NCBI GenBank assembly: GCA_050084985.1
Contig: JBITNC010000001.1
Coordinates: 116,932,001-116,996,000, forward strand
Length of the DNA: 64,000 bases
Direction of reading: 5' to 3'
DNA from: Nageia nagi
Lineage: Eukaryota > Pinophyta
In this document: in pieces, positions 20,981 to 32,819 of the stretch
Numbering within the stretch: the first letter of the stretch is position 1
Layout: the number at the start of each line of letters is the position of its first letter
Notes under the pieces: generated by a model
Told to the model about the DNA's origin: nothing
The model's input: the letters and a program-made list of their open reading frames with translations, nothing else
Databases searched by the model: none
Program-made: the position numbers and the translations under genes

Positions 20981-21409
20981 GTCCTCACTAATATTAATCT
21001 CAACTAACTTTCCTATGTGCATGTGGGATACATCCTCTAGTTGGTTAAATATGGGAAGGTATTCATAACCATATTTATCTATACTAATGATTAAGGAATC
21101 TAGAATTGAATATTTAGCTTGATCAAAGTGATAAAGAGAAATACACATCACTCAAATAAGAGGACCCAAAAAAAAGAGAAAGAAAATATACAGACAAAAG
21201 AATGATAGAATTTTATGATTTACAATCCAAGAGAGGGATGGAGGGTGAGAAACCATCAAAACTTCAAATGCAAGGTCACATGAAAGCTCGTGGAAGAAAT
21301 TATTTGGGATGGAACACTTTGAAGCATGAAAACTAGATGGACCAAAATACAAGTTGATATCATACTCATCATTGTGCGACACCTCCTCTTCTAGAAGATT
21401 AAGATGCAC
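20795..21409 (-). pseudogene. Gypsy-A protease-RT connecting region
   Basis: Two open stretches, 21409-21152 and 21151-20795, adjoin. The second contains VEINISEDPAYLKIVYLG and FSYKDMPYMDPNAVVHNI, the conserved lead-in to Tat-type RT. The first (HASKCSIPNNFFHELSC) has no family I can name and lies where the element links protease to RT. Confidence 0.7.
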
Positions 21410-22265
21410 AAATTATTCTTCTATAACTTTAATATTAGGGCCATAATACCCTAGAATATATTTATCTTGATCGAATTGAAAAGGAATAAAAAAAATATGA
21501 ACTTTCCCTTTTTCAAATTTTCCTAGCCCATATCCTTACCATTTCTATTTATAGAAGAGTTTACACACAAGTTTAGGACATGATAGGTATTCTATTTTAG
21601 CATAAAATTTCTCCTTAATATGATGATTGAGGGGAATTTCCTAGGGTAGGTTCACACTTGAGTAAATAAAGGAAGATTTGTTAATACATGAGCCTAGTGG
21701 GATGATAGAGCCTAGGGAAATTGAGGATTCTTGAGGTTTCCCCAAGCTTCTTATAGAGGGAATATGAAAAAGAAAATCATTTATACAATAATCCCCCTTT
21801 CCAAGGCATTCATACTTAATGAGATCGAATGGTGGTGAAACAACAAGATTAACAAGTTGTTGGTTAGGAGGATAGGTACCAACAAAAGAGGAAGAGGGAT
21901 CATCTTCCTATGATGAATCAAATATAAGACATAATGAATAAAAATGGAATTGATCGACTAGAGGAGCTCAATGATTAGAAGAAGGCCATATCGAATCCTT
22001 AGGATAATTACCATCATGGCATATAAAGGGATCCACATCCAATGAAGATGAAGAGGATGGTTGTGAAGAAGAAGTGAACTAAATTGATGAAAGAGTCAAG
22101 CATAAAGGTTCATGCGCACATGGTTGTAAAGGATCAAGATGATCATTCACAAGAATGGTGATAGGAAAAAGAAAGCCACATGGAATCTAAGAATACTAGA
22201 AGAAAAAGTGGAGTTGCAGTAACTAAAGGGATTCAAATTACCTATAATAAAATGGATAGTTTCAT
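21410..22265 (-). other. Gypsy-A spacer between protease and RT lead-in
   Basis: Acid-rich broken frames; I recognise no domain. By position it is element sequence between protease and RT. Confidence 0.5.
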
Positions 22266-22570
22266 TATACAAGTATTTAAAACATCTATGTAAAGTAGAT
22301 AGAACTACTTCCATGTCTTCTATCCATGGTTGACCTAAACAAAAATTGCACTACATATCACCCTTGATCACATGAAAATTAGTTGTTATTTCTTTGATTC
22401 TAACCTTGAATGGAAGAATTATTATGCCTCTAGTTGTAGCCAAAGTGTTATTGAATGCCTTAATAGTAATGGTAGGAGCATTTGAAAACCTAATAGGATC
22501 CTTAAGTCTCTCAAGTGCTACTAATATATAACATTGATTATAGACCCATTATCTACCAAAATTCTCTTCA
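22266..22570 (-). pseudogene. Gypsy-A aspartic protease remnant
   Basis: Minus-strand frames show LVDNGSIINVIY, followed by RFSNAPTITIKAFNNTL, IIILPFKVRIKEI and GQPWIEDMEVV: the retropepsin fold with the flap-side ILPF..R and the C-terminal G.PWI. The active site reads DNG where DTG or DSG is expected. Confidence 0.72.
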
Positions 22571-23269
22571 AAGGATGAGAATCCACATAAGCTACTATGT
22601 ATAAAGTCTAGTGCTTTGGCTTATCAAGTGGAGGATACTAAATCTCATCTTGGAAGAAAGTAATCTTAGGTCTAGTAGCACTCTAAACAACACCTATGAA
22701 GTCTCCAAAAGATTTAGGGTTGCTACTATCTATCTCAATTGATTTTAAGATATTGTTCAAAGCATTCCTATGTTTAAGGGATAGCTTCATCTAAGTAGTT
22801 CTAATCTACTACTCTAATTGAGTTTGTATATTCACTAGGGCTTGGGGAGCTAGATTCTAAATCTGAACTCTAGTCTAAGGTAAAGGTTGTTGAATTCTCA
22901 CCTCCCTAGGGGGAGGAGGAGGCACTTAATCATTACCTTTACCTACTCTAGTTTTTGTACCAATCATGTTAGTAGATGTTACTATCATGAACCTCTAAAA
23001 TTTGATATGAAGAGGGTGGATCCATGATACCCATAAAATCATAGTCAAGGGTTATATGGATGCCTCCCATAAAGGGGAAATCTAATTCTATGTCACTGAA
23101 ACCCACTATCTCATTATTCTACCTAGGATTGAGCCATGGTTAACCAATTGCATTACTTCTAAAAATATATGATTGAAATTGTTGTTATACCTAGGAAATG
23201 GATCCTAAAAAAGACTCATATTTCTATTAGGTTGGGCTACTAGATTTTTGATTGATACTTATCCATTAT

Positions 23270-25186
23270 TGATTAACCTTTGAACAATGTTCCTCAATTG
23301 ATTACATTTATTAGTATCATGTCCTTTCTTCTAATGGTAAATGCAATACTCATTATTTTTGTATCATATTGGCTTCTCCCAATTAGGATTTTTAGGCTTA
23401 ATTTTGGGGTTATTGACCAATTGTGCCTCTAATATTTTCTTCAAAACCTCCTTGATAGGCTCAATCAAAGGATTCAAGGTTTACATGGCCTTGGCTATTA
23501 AGGTTCATTAGGCCTATAAGTATCTTGTTGATTATTTTTATTGGTCTTCTGCCTAGGTATTTCTTATGCTTATGGTTGTAAATGTGGATTGGCCCTAGGT
23601 GGCCATGGAGGAGATAATTGAACCACTAGCTAGGTCTAAGGGACATCATGATACAATTGATTACTAGATGATTTCTAATATGAAGTACTAGGATTATTTT
23701 CATTATTACAGTACTTTGGATTATTGTTCTCCTTCTTTCTAAGTTTGATCTCACCATTCTGAAGCTTGGCCTCTCCTATAAACTTAGCTTGAGATAAATC
23801 CTCCTTAAAAGTATGATGTTGTTGAATCCTAAGTATAGAAGAGATATATTTGTTGTAACTTTTGGAGAACAACTTGACTAACTCCTCTTGCAATAAATTG
23901 TATGGCATATCATTGAAAATGGCCCTCCATATACATACGTAATCTAAAATAGACTAATCATCAAACTATGATAACTTGCCCAAGTCCATGATATATGCTT
24001 TCTTACATATGTTTGTGGCAAAGTGGTCAAGGAACTTATTAGCTAACTTCTCAAAAGAATAGATGCTATGATGCTACAAATTATTGTACCAATCTAAATC
24101 TTAACTCACAAGCATCACAAGAAAAGGTCCTAAGCATGAGTACATCATCATTACTAATGACATAGCAAGAGTACTTGAACTATTTAATATGCTCTCTAGG
24201 ATCTTCTTTCCCTTTGAACTTATCTATCTTTGGGATTTCAAATTTGTAAGGGAAGATCTTTGTCAGCACACTTGTATGGAGGGCTCATTGCAAATATAGG
24301 TATACAATAACTTAGCCTTTCCATGATCACTAACCCAAAGTTCCATGTCCTCCAAACTCTTCAAAATTTCATCATTGACATTAGGAGGTTGAGTACTAAT
24401 GATAGGTTGTTATTTCAGAACTTGACTAATGGGTTGATCATCATATTGCTCATACTAGTCATCATAGTAAGGATCCTAATCCTACTCATATAACTAATCA
24501 TAGTGTCATGTATAAAAGGTTACCTTAGGTCCAATATGTAGAGGATTTTGATTCAAAACCACTCTAGTCTAAGAATATTGCAACCCATGGTTATTCTACA
24601 ATTGAGATTATGCAAGAAAAGAGGCTTGGGCATGGTGAGAAGATACATCATACCTAGGATCATAATGGGGTATAGAGGATCTAGGATGAGTATACATATG
24701 AGGATGATCTTCATGGCAATGAGCATATACTTTTTGTGAAGGCACCACTACCCAAGGAGAAGAAGAGTAATATGGTTGTAGTGCTAGATCATTAAGGTGT
24801 GAGTGAGACCCATCTCCTACATGAACCATAGGTGTAACCTCAAATTGTGAATAGGATATAGGAACACAAGGTATAGTAGGTCACATAAGATAAGAAATAA
24901 CATGGTGGGAAAAATCAAGATCATGTAAAGGATGAGCCAGGGGCTGACACTTAGGATGGGATGTAAGATGTGAATCATCATAATAATATCTAATCCAACC
25001 ATCAAATGGATGTGGTGGCATTCTATAGAAAATGAGAACACATGGATTAGGACTAATAGGTGGTAAAGGTGGACATATAGAATGAGGACCTAGAGGACCA
25101 TATGCAGATCTAAACATGGTTGGCTTAGGGTGATGTAGGAATAGATTGTGTGATGCACTAACATGAAGAGTTAACCTACGATGCAA
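23270..25186 (-). pseudogene. Gypsy-A gag
   Basis: The N-terminal part (25186-24600) is rich in His, Pro and Ser (for example PPHPFDGWIRYYYDD). The central part matches a retrotransposon gag fold (KFEIPKIDKFKGKEDP near 24200), and 23908-23675 is open with LLQEELVKLFSKSY. The C-terminus has a zinc knuckle near 23310 (EYCIYH..KGHDTNKC, a CHHC-type variant). Frame breaks are frequent. No start codon can be chosen with confidence. Confidence 0.75.
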
Positions 25187-25200
25187 TAAATTTTCCTCAT

Positions 25201-27470
25201 GATATGTTGTCTCAAGTGCTTCATCAACTATATATCATGCAATAAGATGTAGTAGATGAGACCTTATGATGGGGGACATGGGGATATCCTTGATATTTCC
25301 ATCCTTTATCTCTTCCACATGGGTAAATTAATTTATTAAGCACTTTTAGACAAACTCTAAAGCATACCGATATGAAAATGAAATAATGTGAAAGCAATAA
25401 ATCATCCAAAAATAAGCCTAGAATTTTATTAAAAGAGATATTGTTTAATGTGTATGCATGTAATATCATAAAGCCTAAATGATAACACCCTATTCAAAAG
25501 ATAAATCTAAATGATAAGAATCAATGGTGAGAGATAGGAATGGTGATTATGTTTATAATTGATTCTTTATTCAAATTGAGACTTTATATTTTTAGTGAGG
25601 GTTGATTTTAACAATGCACTTGTAGATTTTGACATAATATTTTTTATGTTTCCCTAAAAATGATTCTAGTAAAGTGTTAACAAGGTAAGGATCAATCTCT
25701 AGGGATGTGAATCATTTTTCAATGGTGCTCAGGTACCTCTATAACACAGATCATCAATAGAGGGGGGCTCCCACTTTGTTGTGAAATCTAAATCTAGGTT
25801 AGGTTGTGGTAATAAAATCCACATTCCCTAGATACTTCATAAGATTGTGAGGACTTGAATGGAATAATAAAATATGATGTGCAGCCCTACAATGATATGC
25901 AATGCAATTACACCCCCAAATACTTTTCTTTTCAAAATAAAATTAAGGCACTCCCACCCATGTATGCTAAAATAATAAATTATTTTCTTTTCTTTTTGAA
26001 ATGAGAGATAATGCAAGTATAGCAATATTTTTTATGTACTAAAAAAGTAGCAAAGATACCCCAATAGCAAGGAAATCCTTTCATAAGATTTTGAGTTTTA
26101 AGCACCAAAGTAGATTTCAATGTGTATGCAATAATCCCCCCAATATTCAATTCAAAATTCATTAAAGAGTACCAATCCTAGATTTTGAGAGCAACCAAAC
26201 TATATGGACTAGATGTTGAAATAGATTCAAAGACTCACTTGACCAAGAATGTTCCCTCCCATTCCAAATTTAATGGATGAAATGAAGATTACAAGGCTAT
26301 ACCATAGAATCGTCCACTATAGGGATGACTATGGTGAACGTGCCAGTTGTTTGGATGATCAATAGTCATTTGGCCAACCATAATGCAATAAAAGATAGAA
26401 TTAAAAACTACAAATTTAAACTAAAATAGAAATCATGTGACAAGAATGAAAATACGCATCTTGTGATAAAGACAACCAAATTTATAGACCAAAATTGATA
26501 GGGGACTATTGTCACTAATACAGATGTGAATTTAAATGTAGAAAGCAAAAAAATAAAGCTCAAAATAACTTATAGATAAAATCATAATGCAATAGGGAAA
26601 CCCTAGGGTCATCCAAACAACCTTCATAGCATCCTACAAAAGGGTGATTTATAGTTAAGATCAACTTGCAGATGGATGATTTACTCTTTAGTGATATTGG
26701 GCACTTAAGATTTTTAGATTAGGTTCTATCTGTGCCCAGTAGGTTATTTTCCAAATTTTAACAAAAATTAACTACAAGAACTTTCTAAAATCAAAGAAAC
26801 ATACACAAATTTTAGGCCACCAAAAATAAGGTAAAAGGCTTAGGGAATCCTCTTTTGTCTTATGGACCTAGGACCATAAAGTCCTATCATGATTTCTAAT
26901 TGTAAATGGCTCAAAATCCCTACACCTAAACCACTTAATACACCTATGATCAATTCCAAAAATCTTGATACATTTGCATCTAATTTTCCTATGTAAAGTT
27001 TTGACAAAATTGATAAAGATAGGGTCTAGAAATTGTCCTTTATGCTTCAATGATACAATGTGATGTCTACACCTAAAAGGAAAACAAAAATATTATGGGA
27101 GACTTCATATCACAAGTCCTTGGGACCTTGTGACCATCCAAGTTTGTTGAAACCCCAACTCAAAATGGTTGTAAGCCTCCTTTGTATACAATCAAGATGA
27201 GAATAGAAAAGATTGAAATGCCTATTGTGCAAGTATGATCTTGAAACATAGACTATAGACTAAGCTCTTGTAAGCAAATTTGACAATGCTAAATGACAAT
27301 ATTGATAATTATATGACAATGAAGTGACAAAGATCAATTAAATATGAATTATGCATAAAGATTTGTCTAAAAAATCCAATATGAAAATTATAATAATAGA
27401 TACAAAGTAAAGAACCTTGGATCAAATATTAGCATTAATGCTCATTCAATAATAAAGATCCTTCAAACCT
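25201..27470 (-). other. Gypsy-A leader / 5' region
   Basis: Long A+T-rich sequence without genes. Segments at 25500-25860 and 26200-26340 are recognisably related to 32830-33220 and 33540-33680 in Gypsy-B, in the same order and orientation, so it is element sequence. LTR ends and primer site could not be fixed. Confidence 0.6.
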
Positions 27471-27558
27471 TAGGGTTTAGACCTTAAAGGTTAAACCCTA
27501 TGGTTTAGACCTTGAAGATCAAACCCTAGGGTTTAGACCTTGAATGTCAAACCCTAGG
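27471..27558. repeat. Three 28-bp repeats containing telomere-like AAACCCTAGGGTTT
   Basis: GTTTAGACCTT begins at 27475, 27503 and 27531, an exact 28-bp spacing. Consecutive units form AAACCC(T/A)..GGTTTAG palindromes. It resembles plant telomere motif only locally; there is no TTTAGGG array. Confidence 0.85.
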
Positions 27559-29389
27559 TATGAATATTAGCCTAAATGTGCTTATATACTAAACAATTAT
27601 GAATATGCAATTCAATTAAGGATACAAGTCTTTAATGGAGATTGTTTAAATCTTTAAAATATACAAATACCCATGAAATCAAGGATTAATGACATAAACT
27701 CATCAATTAACCACAATATACCTCAATTAATGGAGCATGGAGAAGTGATCCCAAGGCTTGAAGATGGAGGCTCAAGTCTTGTGTAACCCTTTGAAAATTG
27801 ATATCATATGTACAGATTCATGTAGTAAAGTGCAATGATCATAGAGCTTGTGAGAAAATATGCAAAGCAAGAAGAGTCTTGAAAAGTGAGCACAAATTAA
27901 CTTTTATAAACTTTAAATAAGATCATTCAAATGATTGTGTGACCTACAGGATTGTCTAGATGACTGACAAGTCATTTGGGTGACTGGAACCAAAATGTTA
28001 GAAATAACTTAAAGCTTGAAATGACATCGACCAAATCGATCAAAAGTATTGCAAAAATATGTTAGATAAACATGATAGTACATGATATGATAAATTACAT
28101 AAATGTTAGTATAACCTTGTTAATAATATAAAATGAGATTTTAGAGTGTTTATAATTTGTATTCCTATATCATTGTTTTGGCCTCATATGGTTATATTCT
28201 CCTATTTTTTGGATTTTATAAAATATTCAAAACTACTTCAAGTGCAATTTTATGATGAATATAATTCCAAATGTCATGAAATTTCATCCAGATGTTCTTG
28301 TATATATGTAACTTAATTGATCCAAATTTCATACTTTAACTCCTTACTAGTATCTCCTAGCATTGTCATCTAGTTGGCCTCCTATGAAAATTTGCAACTG
28401 GTAGCTATCAAAATTTTGACTGTCATGAATATAGAATGAGAATTTACCATTTTGTGAGAGCCATGACTTTCAATAATTTAATTCAAATTCTTTAAAATTT
28501 TAACCATATGTTAACCATAATACTAGATACCAATGATTCAAATTTCAAGCTATGAATCAACCCAAGCTACTCCTAGTGAATCCATAAATAGATCCTTCCA
28601 TGCATATTTTACATTTTTTATATTTAACTCCAAATTTTGAAAAGCCATAACTTACAAACCATAGCTCCATTTTATTCACTATTTGAAGCATTAGAATTAT
28701 GGAAGAGAGCTCTTTAATATGGAATAGAACCATCAACAAAATTATAAATTTAAAAAATCACCTTTTTTTAAGAATAAAATCCATTTTAGATCAAAAATTT
28801 AGATTTTAAGCAATTTCAATTTTGAACACTTATGCTTTTTAGACTTTTACTTTTTGAATTTTTTCCCTAGTATAGGTTTATATGCTTGTATACCTACCCA
28901 ATATTCAAATGATGCTTTGTAGACCAATTTGTAGTTATGGATGTAACTATTAAATTTATGCAATGTTGAGTAATAAGTGTAAAATATATTTCAATCATGA
29001 ATCAATGTAGGATATGCCTCAATTATTGGTAACATGAAACAAATCATATTCCCTAACTCAAAATTATTGCATGCAAGTGTGGAAAGAGTCGTATTTCTTC
29101 CCAATGTAGGATGTTCTTTTGAAATGTATGGAAGGATATGTAGACATGCTCATTTTAGAAAAACCAATGAAATTTTATGATGGCATTGAGACAAAGTTTA
29201 TGATTTTCCATGTATCCATAAGCTATAGGATTTGAGTATTGATTCAAGTGAGATATGTATAAATAACTTGCCTCTCAAATGATGGTTTGATGGATGAAAA
29301 AAGTGAATTCTAATTATGTCTCAATTGATTTAGAAGGTAAGTTATTTGAAAGATAAGCATATTTTCAAAATATGAAGCTCAATAGGCAA
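27559..29389. other. A+T-rich sequence without recognised genes
   Basis: No frame over 60 codons looks coding. It may be Gypsy-A LTR or leader, but I cannot show boundaries. Confidence 0.5.
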
Positions 29390-29775
29390 AACTACATATT
29401 TTTTTAAATTTTTAGGTTTTTTAGATTTTTTACAATTTTAAGATTTTTGAACTTTTGATTTTGAATTTTTTAGAAATTTTGAACTTTTGATTTTGAGCTT
29501 TTTAGAAATTTTTAATTAGAGCTTTTTATACATTTTGAACTTTTGATTTTGATTTTTTAGAAATTTTGAACTTTTGATTTTGAGCTTTTTAGAAATTTTG
29601 AATATTTTAGAGATTTTGAGATATTTTGATTTTTAGACATTTTTAAGATATTTTGATTTTTAGACATTTTGAAGATATTTTGATTTTTAGACATTTGGAA
29701 AAGATTTCAATTTTTATTTATTTTGAAAATATTTAGATTTTTAGATATTTTGAAAATATTTAAATTTTTATTAAT
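29390..29775. repeat. Low-complexity TTTTGA/TTTTTAGA tandem region
   Basis: Units of about 32 bp (GAACTTTTGATTTTGAGC + TTTTTAGAAATTTT) occur about four times at 29446-29600. They pass into about 26-bp units (GATATTTTGATTTTTAGACATTTT) repeated three to five times to 29770. Confidence 0.88.
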
Positions 29776-30399
29776 ATTTGTATGGTCTTGCTCAACAATA
29801 TTTTGTTGACCAAGAATATTTTATGAATGTAGGTATGCAACCTACCAAAATGTTGGGAGACAAATGTGAAATGCTTTCAAAGATAAGATCCATATTGGAT
29901 ATTCACAATGGATCATAATGGATCATAAAGAAATGCTCTACTTACTCCCTATTGAATGGATCATAAGGAATTTAAAGCTCATGGTATGAGCACAACACTA
30001 GGATAATAACTTTTCCCCATGTTATATGGAAAATAAAGTATTATGTTTAAGGATAATGTTAAAGCTAATATGTATGATATGTTTCCAATACACTAGGATA
30101 AAGTATTATTGATCCTAATTTGAGCTAATTAATACCTTGCCTTTCAAAATAATGGAATATGGGTGAATGAGGTTAAGTTAGCAAAACATCATTGTTCATT
30201 TTTAAGCATTCATTGATCATGCTATATTTATTCAATGCTTTCTATTTAGTTAATATGTCAAATTAGTTCCCTATTTTATTTTTAGTCAATTCATTTTCTC
30301 AAGTTTTCTCTTTTTTTTCTTTTTTATATTATTTTTATTTTTATTTTGTATTTTATTTTTTATACCTAGAGGACAACACCATGGTTATATAAAAAATAG
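29776..30399. other. A+T-rich sequence without recognised genes
   Basis: Contains a local GGATCATAATGGATCATAA duplication at 29905-29960 and a long T-rich run at 30300-30360. Nothing coding is seen. Confidence 0.5.
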
Positions 30400-30560
30400 C
30401 CTTATACAATAGATACATAATGGCTATATAGCCATTGTTGTATATAGTCATTGTATCATATTATTATATTTTATTATATACAATGGACACACAATGGCTA
30501 TATACAAGTTATGAAAAATAATATGATATAATGACTATGGCAAAATCATGTATAATATAG
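30400..30560. repeat. Inverted and direct repeats around ACAATGGCTATATA
   Basis: The word (A)CAATGGCTATATA or its complement recurs four or five times. It includes the perfect palindrome TGGCTATATAGCCA at about 30420-30433 and an outer inverted pair (TTGTTGTATATAGTCATTGTAT against ATACAATGG..). This could be the core of a small foldback element, but no target duplication was found. Confidence 0.6.
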
Positions 30561-30689
30561 GAGATGAATGACTTTTTTTTAATGCAAAGCATCCACTAAT
30601 GGATAAGAGGAGTAGGTTCTAGCATCAACTCCCATGTTTTCAATATGATAATTCCATATATTAATACTCAATGTTTATTTATATGCAAC

Positions 30690-32700
30690 CAAAAAGTTCT
30701 TGTAGAACATATTTCAATCTCTTACATCCATTGGTACTATGTCCTTTGATCATATGATAATCACAAAACTCATCTTCTTTGTACCAAGGTCATTTTGAAT
30801 TATATGTGTTACACTTAACTTTGGGTAATGTTATGAGCTTTAATTTAAGTATCCTTTGTAATATTTCTAATGGATATTCTTCCAAAGAAGAAAGATTATA
30901 TTTTTTATTTTGAGGTTTTTGTTATGTATGTTGCTTTTGTTCGCTTAGTATTGGTTGTTATTGAGCTTTTTTTGTGCATTCACCATCCCTATAAAAGATG
31001 ATCATTTAACTTCTTGCATTTGTTGTTGTGACCAAATAGCAAGTGAAGTTTTTCTAGAAAGTAGCAACATTGAATGAAATCCATACACTATAGTTTGTGG
31101 ATGCATATAAAAACCTTTGTTAGCATGCATGTATGCCTCCAATGATGAAATATCCAAAGATAATAATCATGTAACAAGATAATCATTATTGGGAAAAGAA
31201 ATGTCAAGAGAAAAATCATCCAAGATTGTATATTCTTCTAACTCAATAGTTTGTAATATTGGTTCATTTGTTTCCTCATCAGGTAATAGAGAAGGTATGG
31301 TTACCCCATTCCTCCCCTTCAGATTTTGTACTCTTGGTGCCATACTAATTCAACTTAAAACTTGTATTTCTTTTAGTGGCTTTTGTATGATTGTCATCCA
31401 CTTATTTAGAAAAAGGAGTTGAACCAACTTGATTATCATTAATTTGAGATAGGATATTTTTTAATACTCCCAAATTATGATTTGGATTTGTTGATGGTCC
31501 TTATATATCAATATTCCATTATCAATGAGATTTTGCACAAAATTACTCAAGTATGTGTATTTATTTGTATAATGTCCTTGAACTCTATGAAATTCATAAA
31601 ATTCATTATGTTTATGCCACAATTTATAAGTACACCTAGGATCCCATTTAACCTTAGGTAATCGTAGCATTTTTTCTCATTTAGCTTATTGAATATCTAT
31701 GATAAAGGTTCTCCCAATGGTGTAAACCTCTTTTTTTGTCTTGGAGCTTGACATTGATTACGATTGTTTTTCCCATAAGGTTATTTTTACATTGTAAGTT
31801 ATGGTGCTTGTTTAGGTTTTTAAGATTGAAACCCTTATGGAGGATCCAATTGTAATACTTATTGCACATGTTGAGGTGCCACTTGTTGCAACTATTGTTG
31901 TACATGAGTGTTCAAATTATTGCTTATAATATTTTTACCCATGTAATAATTCATTAAATTAGGTGGAAAATATTTTGAAGAATAAGCTATTACACTCATT
32001 CCCTCCCAATAGGATTAACTTGTGAAGCTTATGGGGGTATAAATTGTTGATGCTATTAAGTTTGACTCATTTATGAGCTAGTTGGATTTTGCAATAGAGC
32101 TTGTGGTACACACTTAACTTTTGCTTTAAGTTAAGCATCAAGTTATAACTGTGGCACAATATTTTGTAATGTATCATCATTTCATTGATCTTTCTAATGT
32201 TGTGATATATTTTGAATTGAATAATTTGTTACACTATATGAATTTGAATTCTAAACTTGTGATCCATTCGAAATATAAAAAAGAGGTTGTTGTGCACTTT
32301 GTTGATTTTATCCAAAATTTGGTGTACTTTGCATATTTTGAGCTTTTCAAAATTGATCCATTTGTTGTTGAGAGGTGTGAATGATAGATCTTGGAAATTA
32401 CAAATATTGAAGATTTATTTGATATTGGAAAGTTTGATTACTATTTCTTTGAAATTACATGCCAAACATTTATTGATTGGAATTTCTAGCATTTGAACAT
32501 TAATAGATACTTGAGTGAAATGTTCAAAAATAGCCAAAGATTTCAAAAATCCAATAGACTCTCTATCTATATTAAAATCTCCCTCTTTTTGCATAATATT
32601 TTGGTCTTGAACTCCCTTTTTCTTGAGTTTAGCCCTTTTTTTCAACCATCCCAATGGTAGGATTATCATCCCACCCATCAAGATTTCTACATGGATCAGA
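30690..32700 (-). pseudogene. Gypsy-B gag remnant with two zinc-knuckle-like motifs
   Basis: On the minus strand, 31670-31461 encodes EFYEFHRVQGHYTNKY followed by FVQNLIDNG, the Gypsy-A type knuckle with Cys lost. About 800 bp further downstream, 30815-30730 encodes WYKEDEFCDYHMIKGHSTNGC and then a leucine/glutamine helix, a second motif of the same kind with ligands intact. Between them MAPRVQNLKGRNGVTI..PSLLPDEE (from 31342) is an open acidic stretch. 32681-32415 is an open basic and then hydrophobic frame of unknown identity. Protease and RT are absent to the left. Confidence 0.62.
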
Positions 32701-32819
32701 ATCTATTTTAAGAATTTTAGAAAATAAGCTTGATAAATAAGATAAAAGATGTTGAACAAAACTTTTTTGAAATTCAAAAAACACTTAACACCAAGCTTAT
32801 GATATTTTAAGACTTGAAT

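Larger units (their letters stand above)
19378..25200 (-). mobile_element. Gypsy-A: partial Ty3/gypsy element (Tat/Ogre-like), interrupted by Copia-0
   Basis: On the minus strand the order is gag (25186-23270), protease (about 22560-22270), RT (20980-20099), first RNase H (19990-19550) and the start of a second, archaeal-type RNase H (about 19460-19381), where Copia-0 interrupts. The dual RNase H arrangement and the MPF.LKNA.ATYQ RT motif are typical of the plant Tat lineage, which includes Ogre. Integrase and the 3' LTR must lie left of the window. The leader and 5' LTR extend to the right of 25200, with ends I could not fix. Confidence 0.82.

Noticed and set aside
27471-27558. Interstitial telomere
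   Set aside because: Only palindromic AAACCCTAGGGTTT words in a 28-bp repeat; no run of TTTAGGG units.
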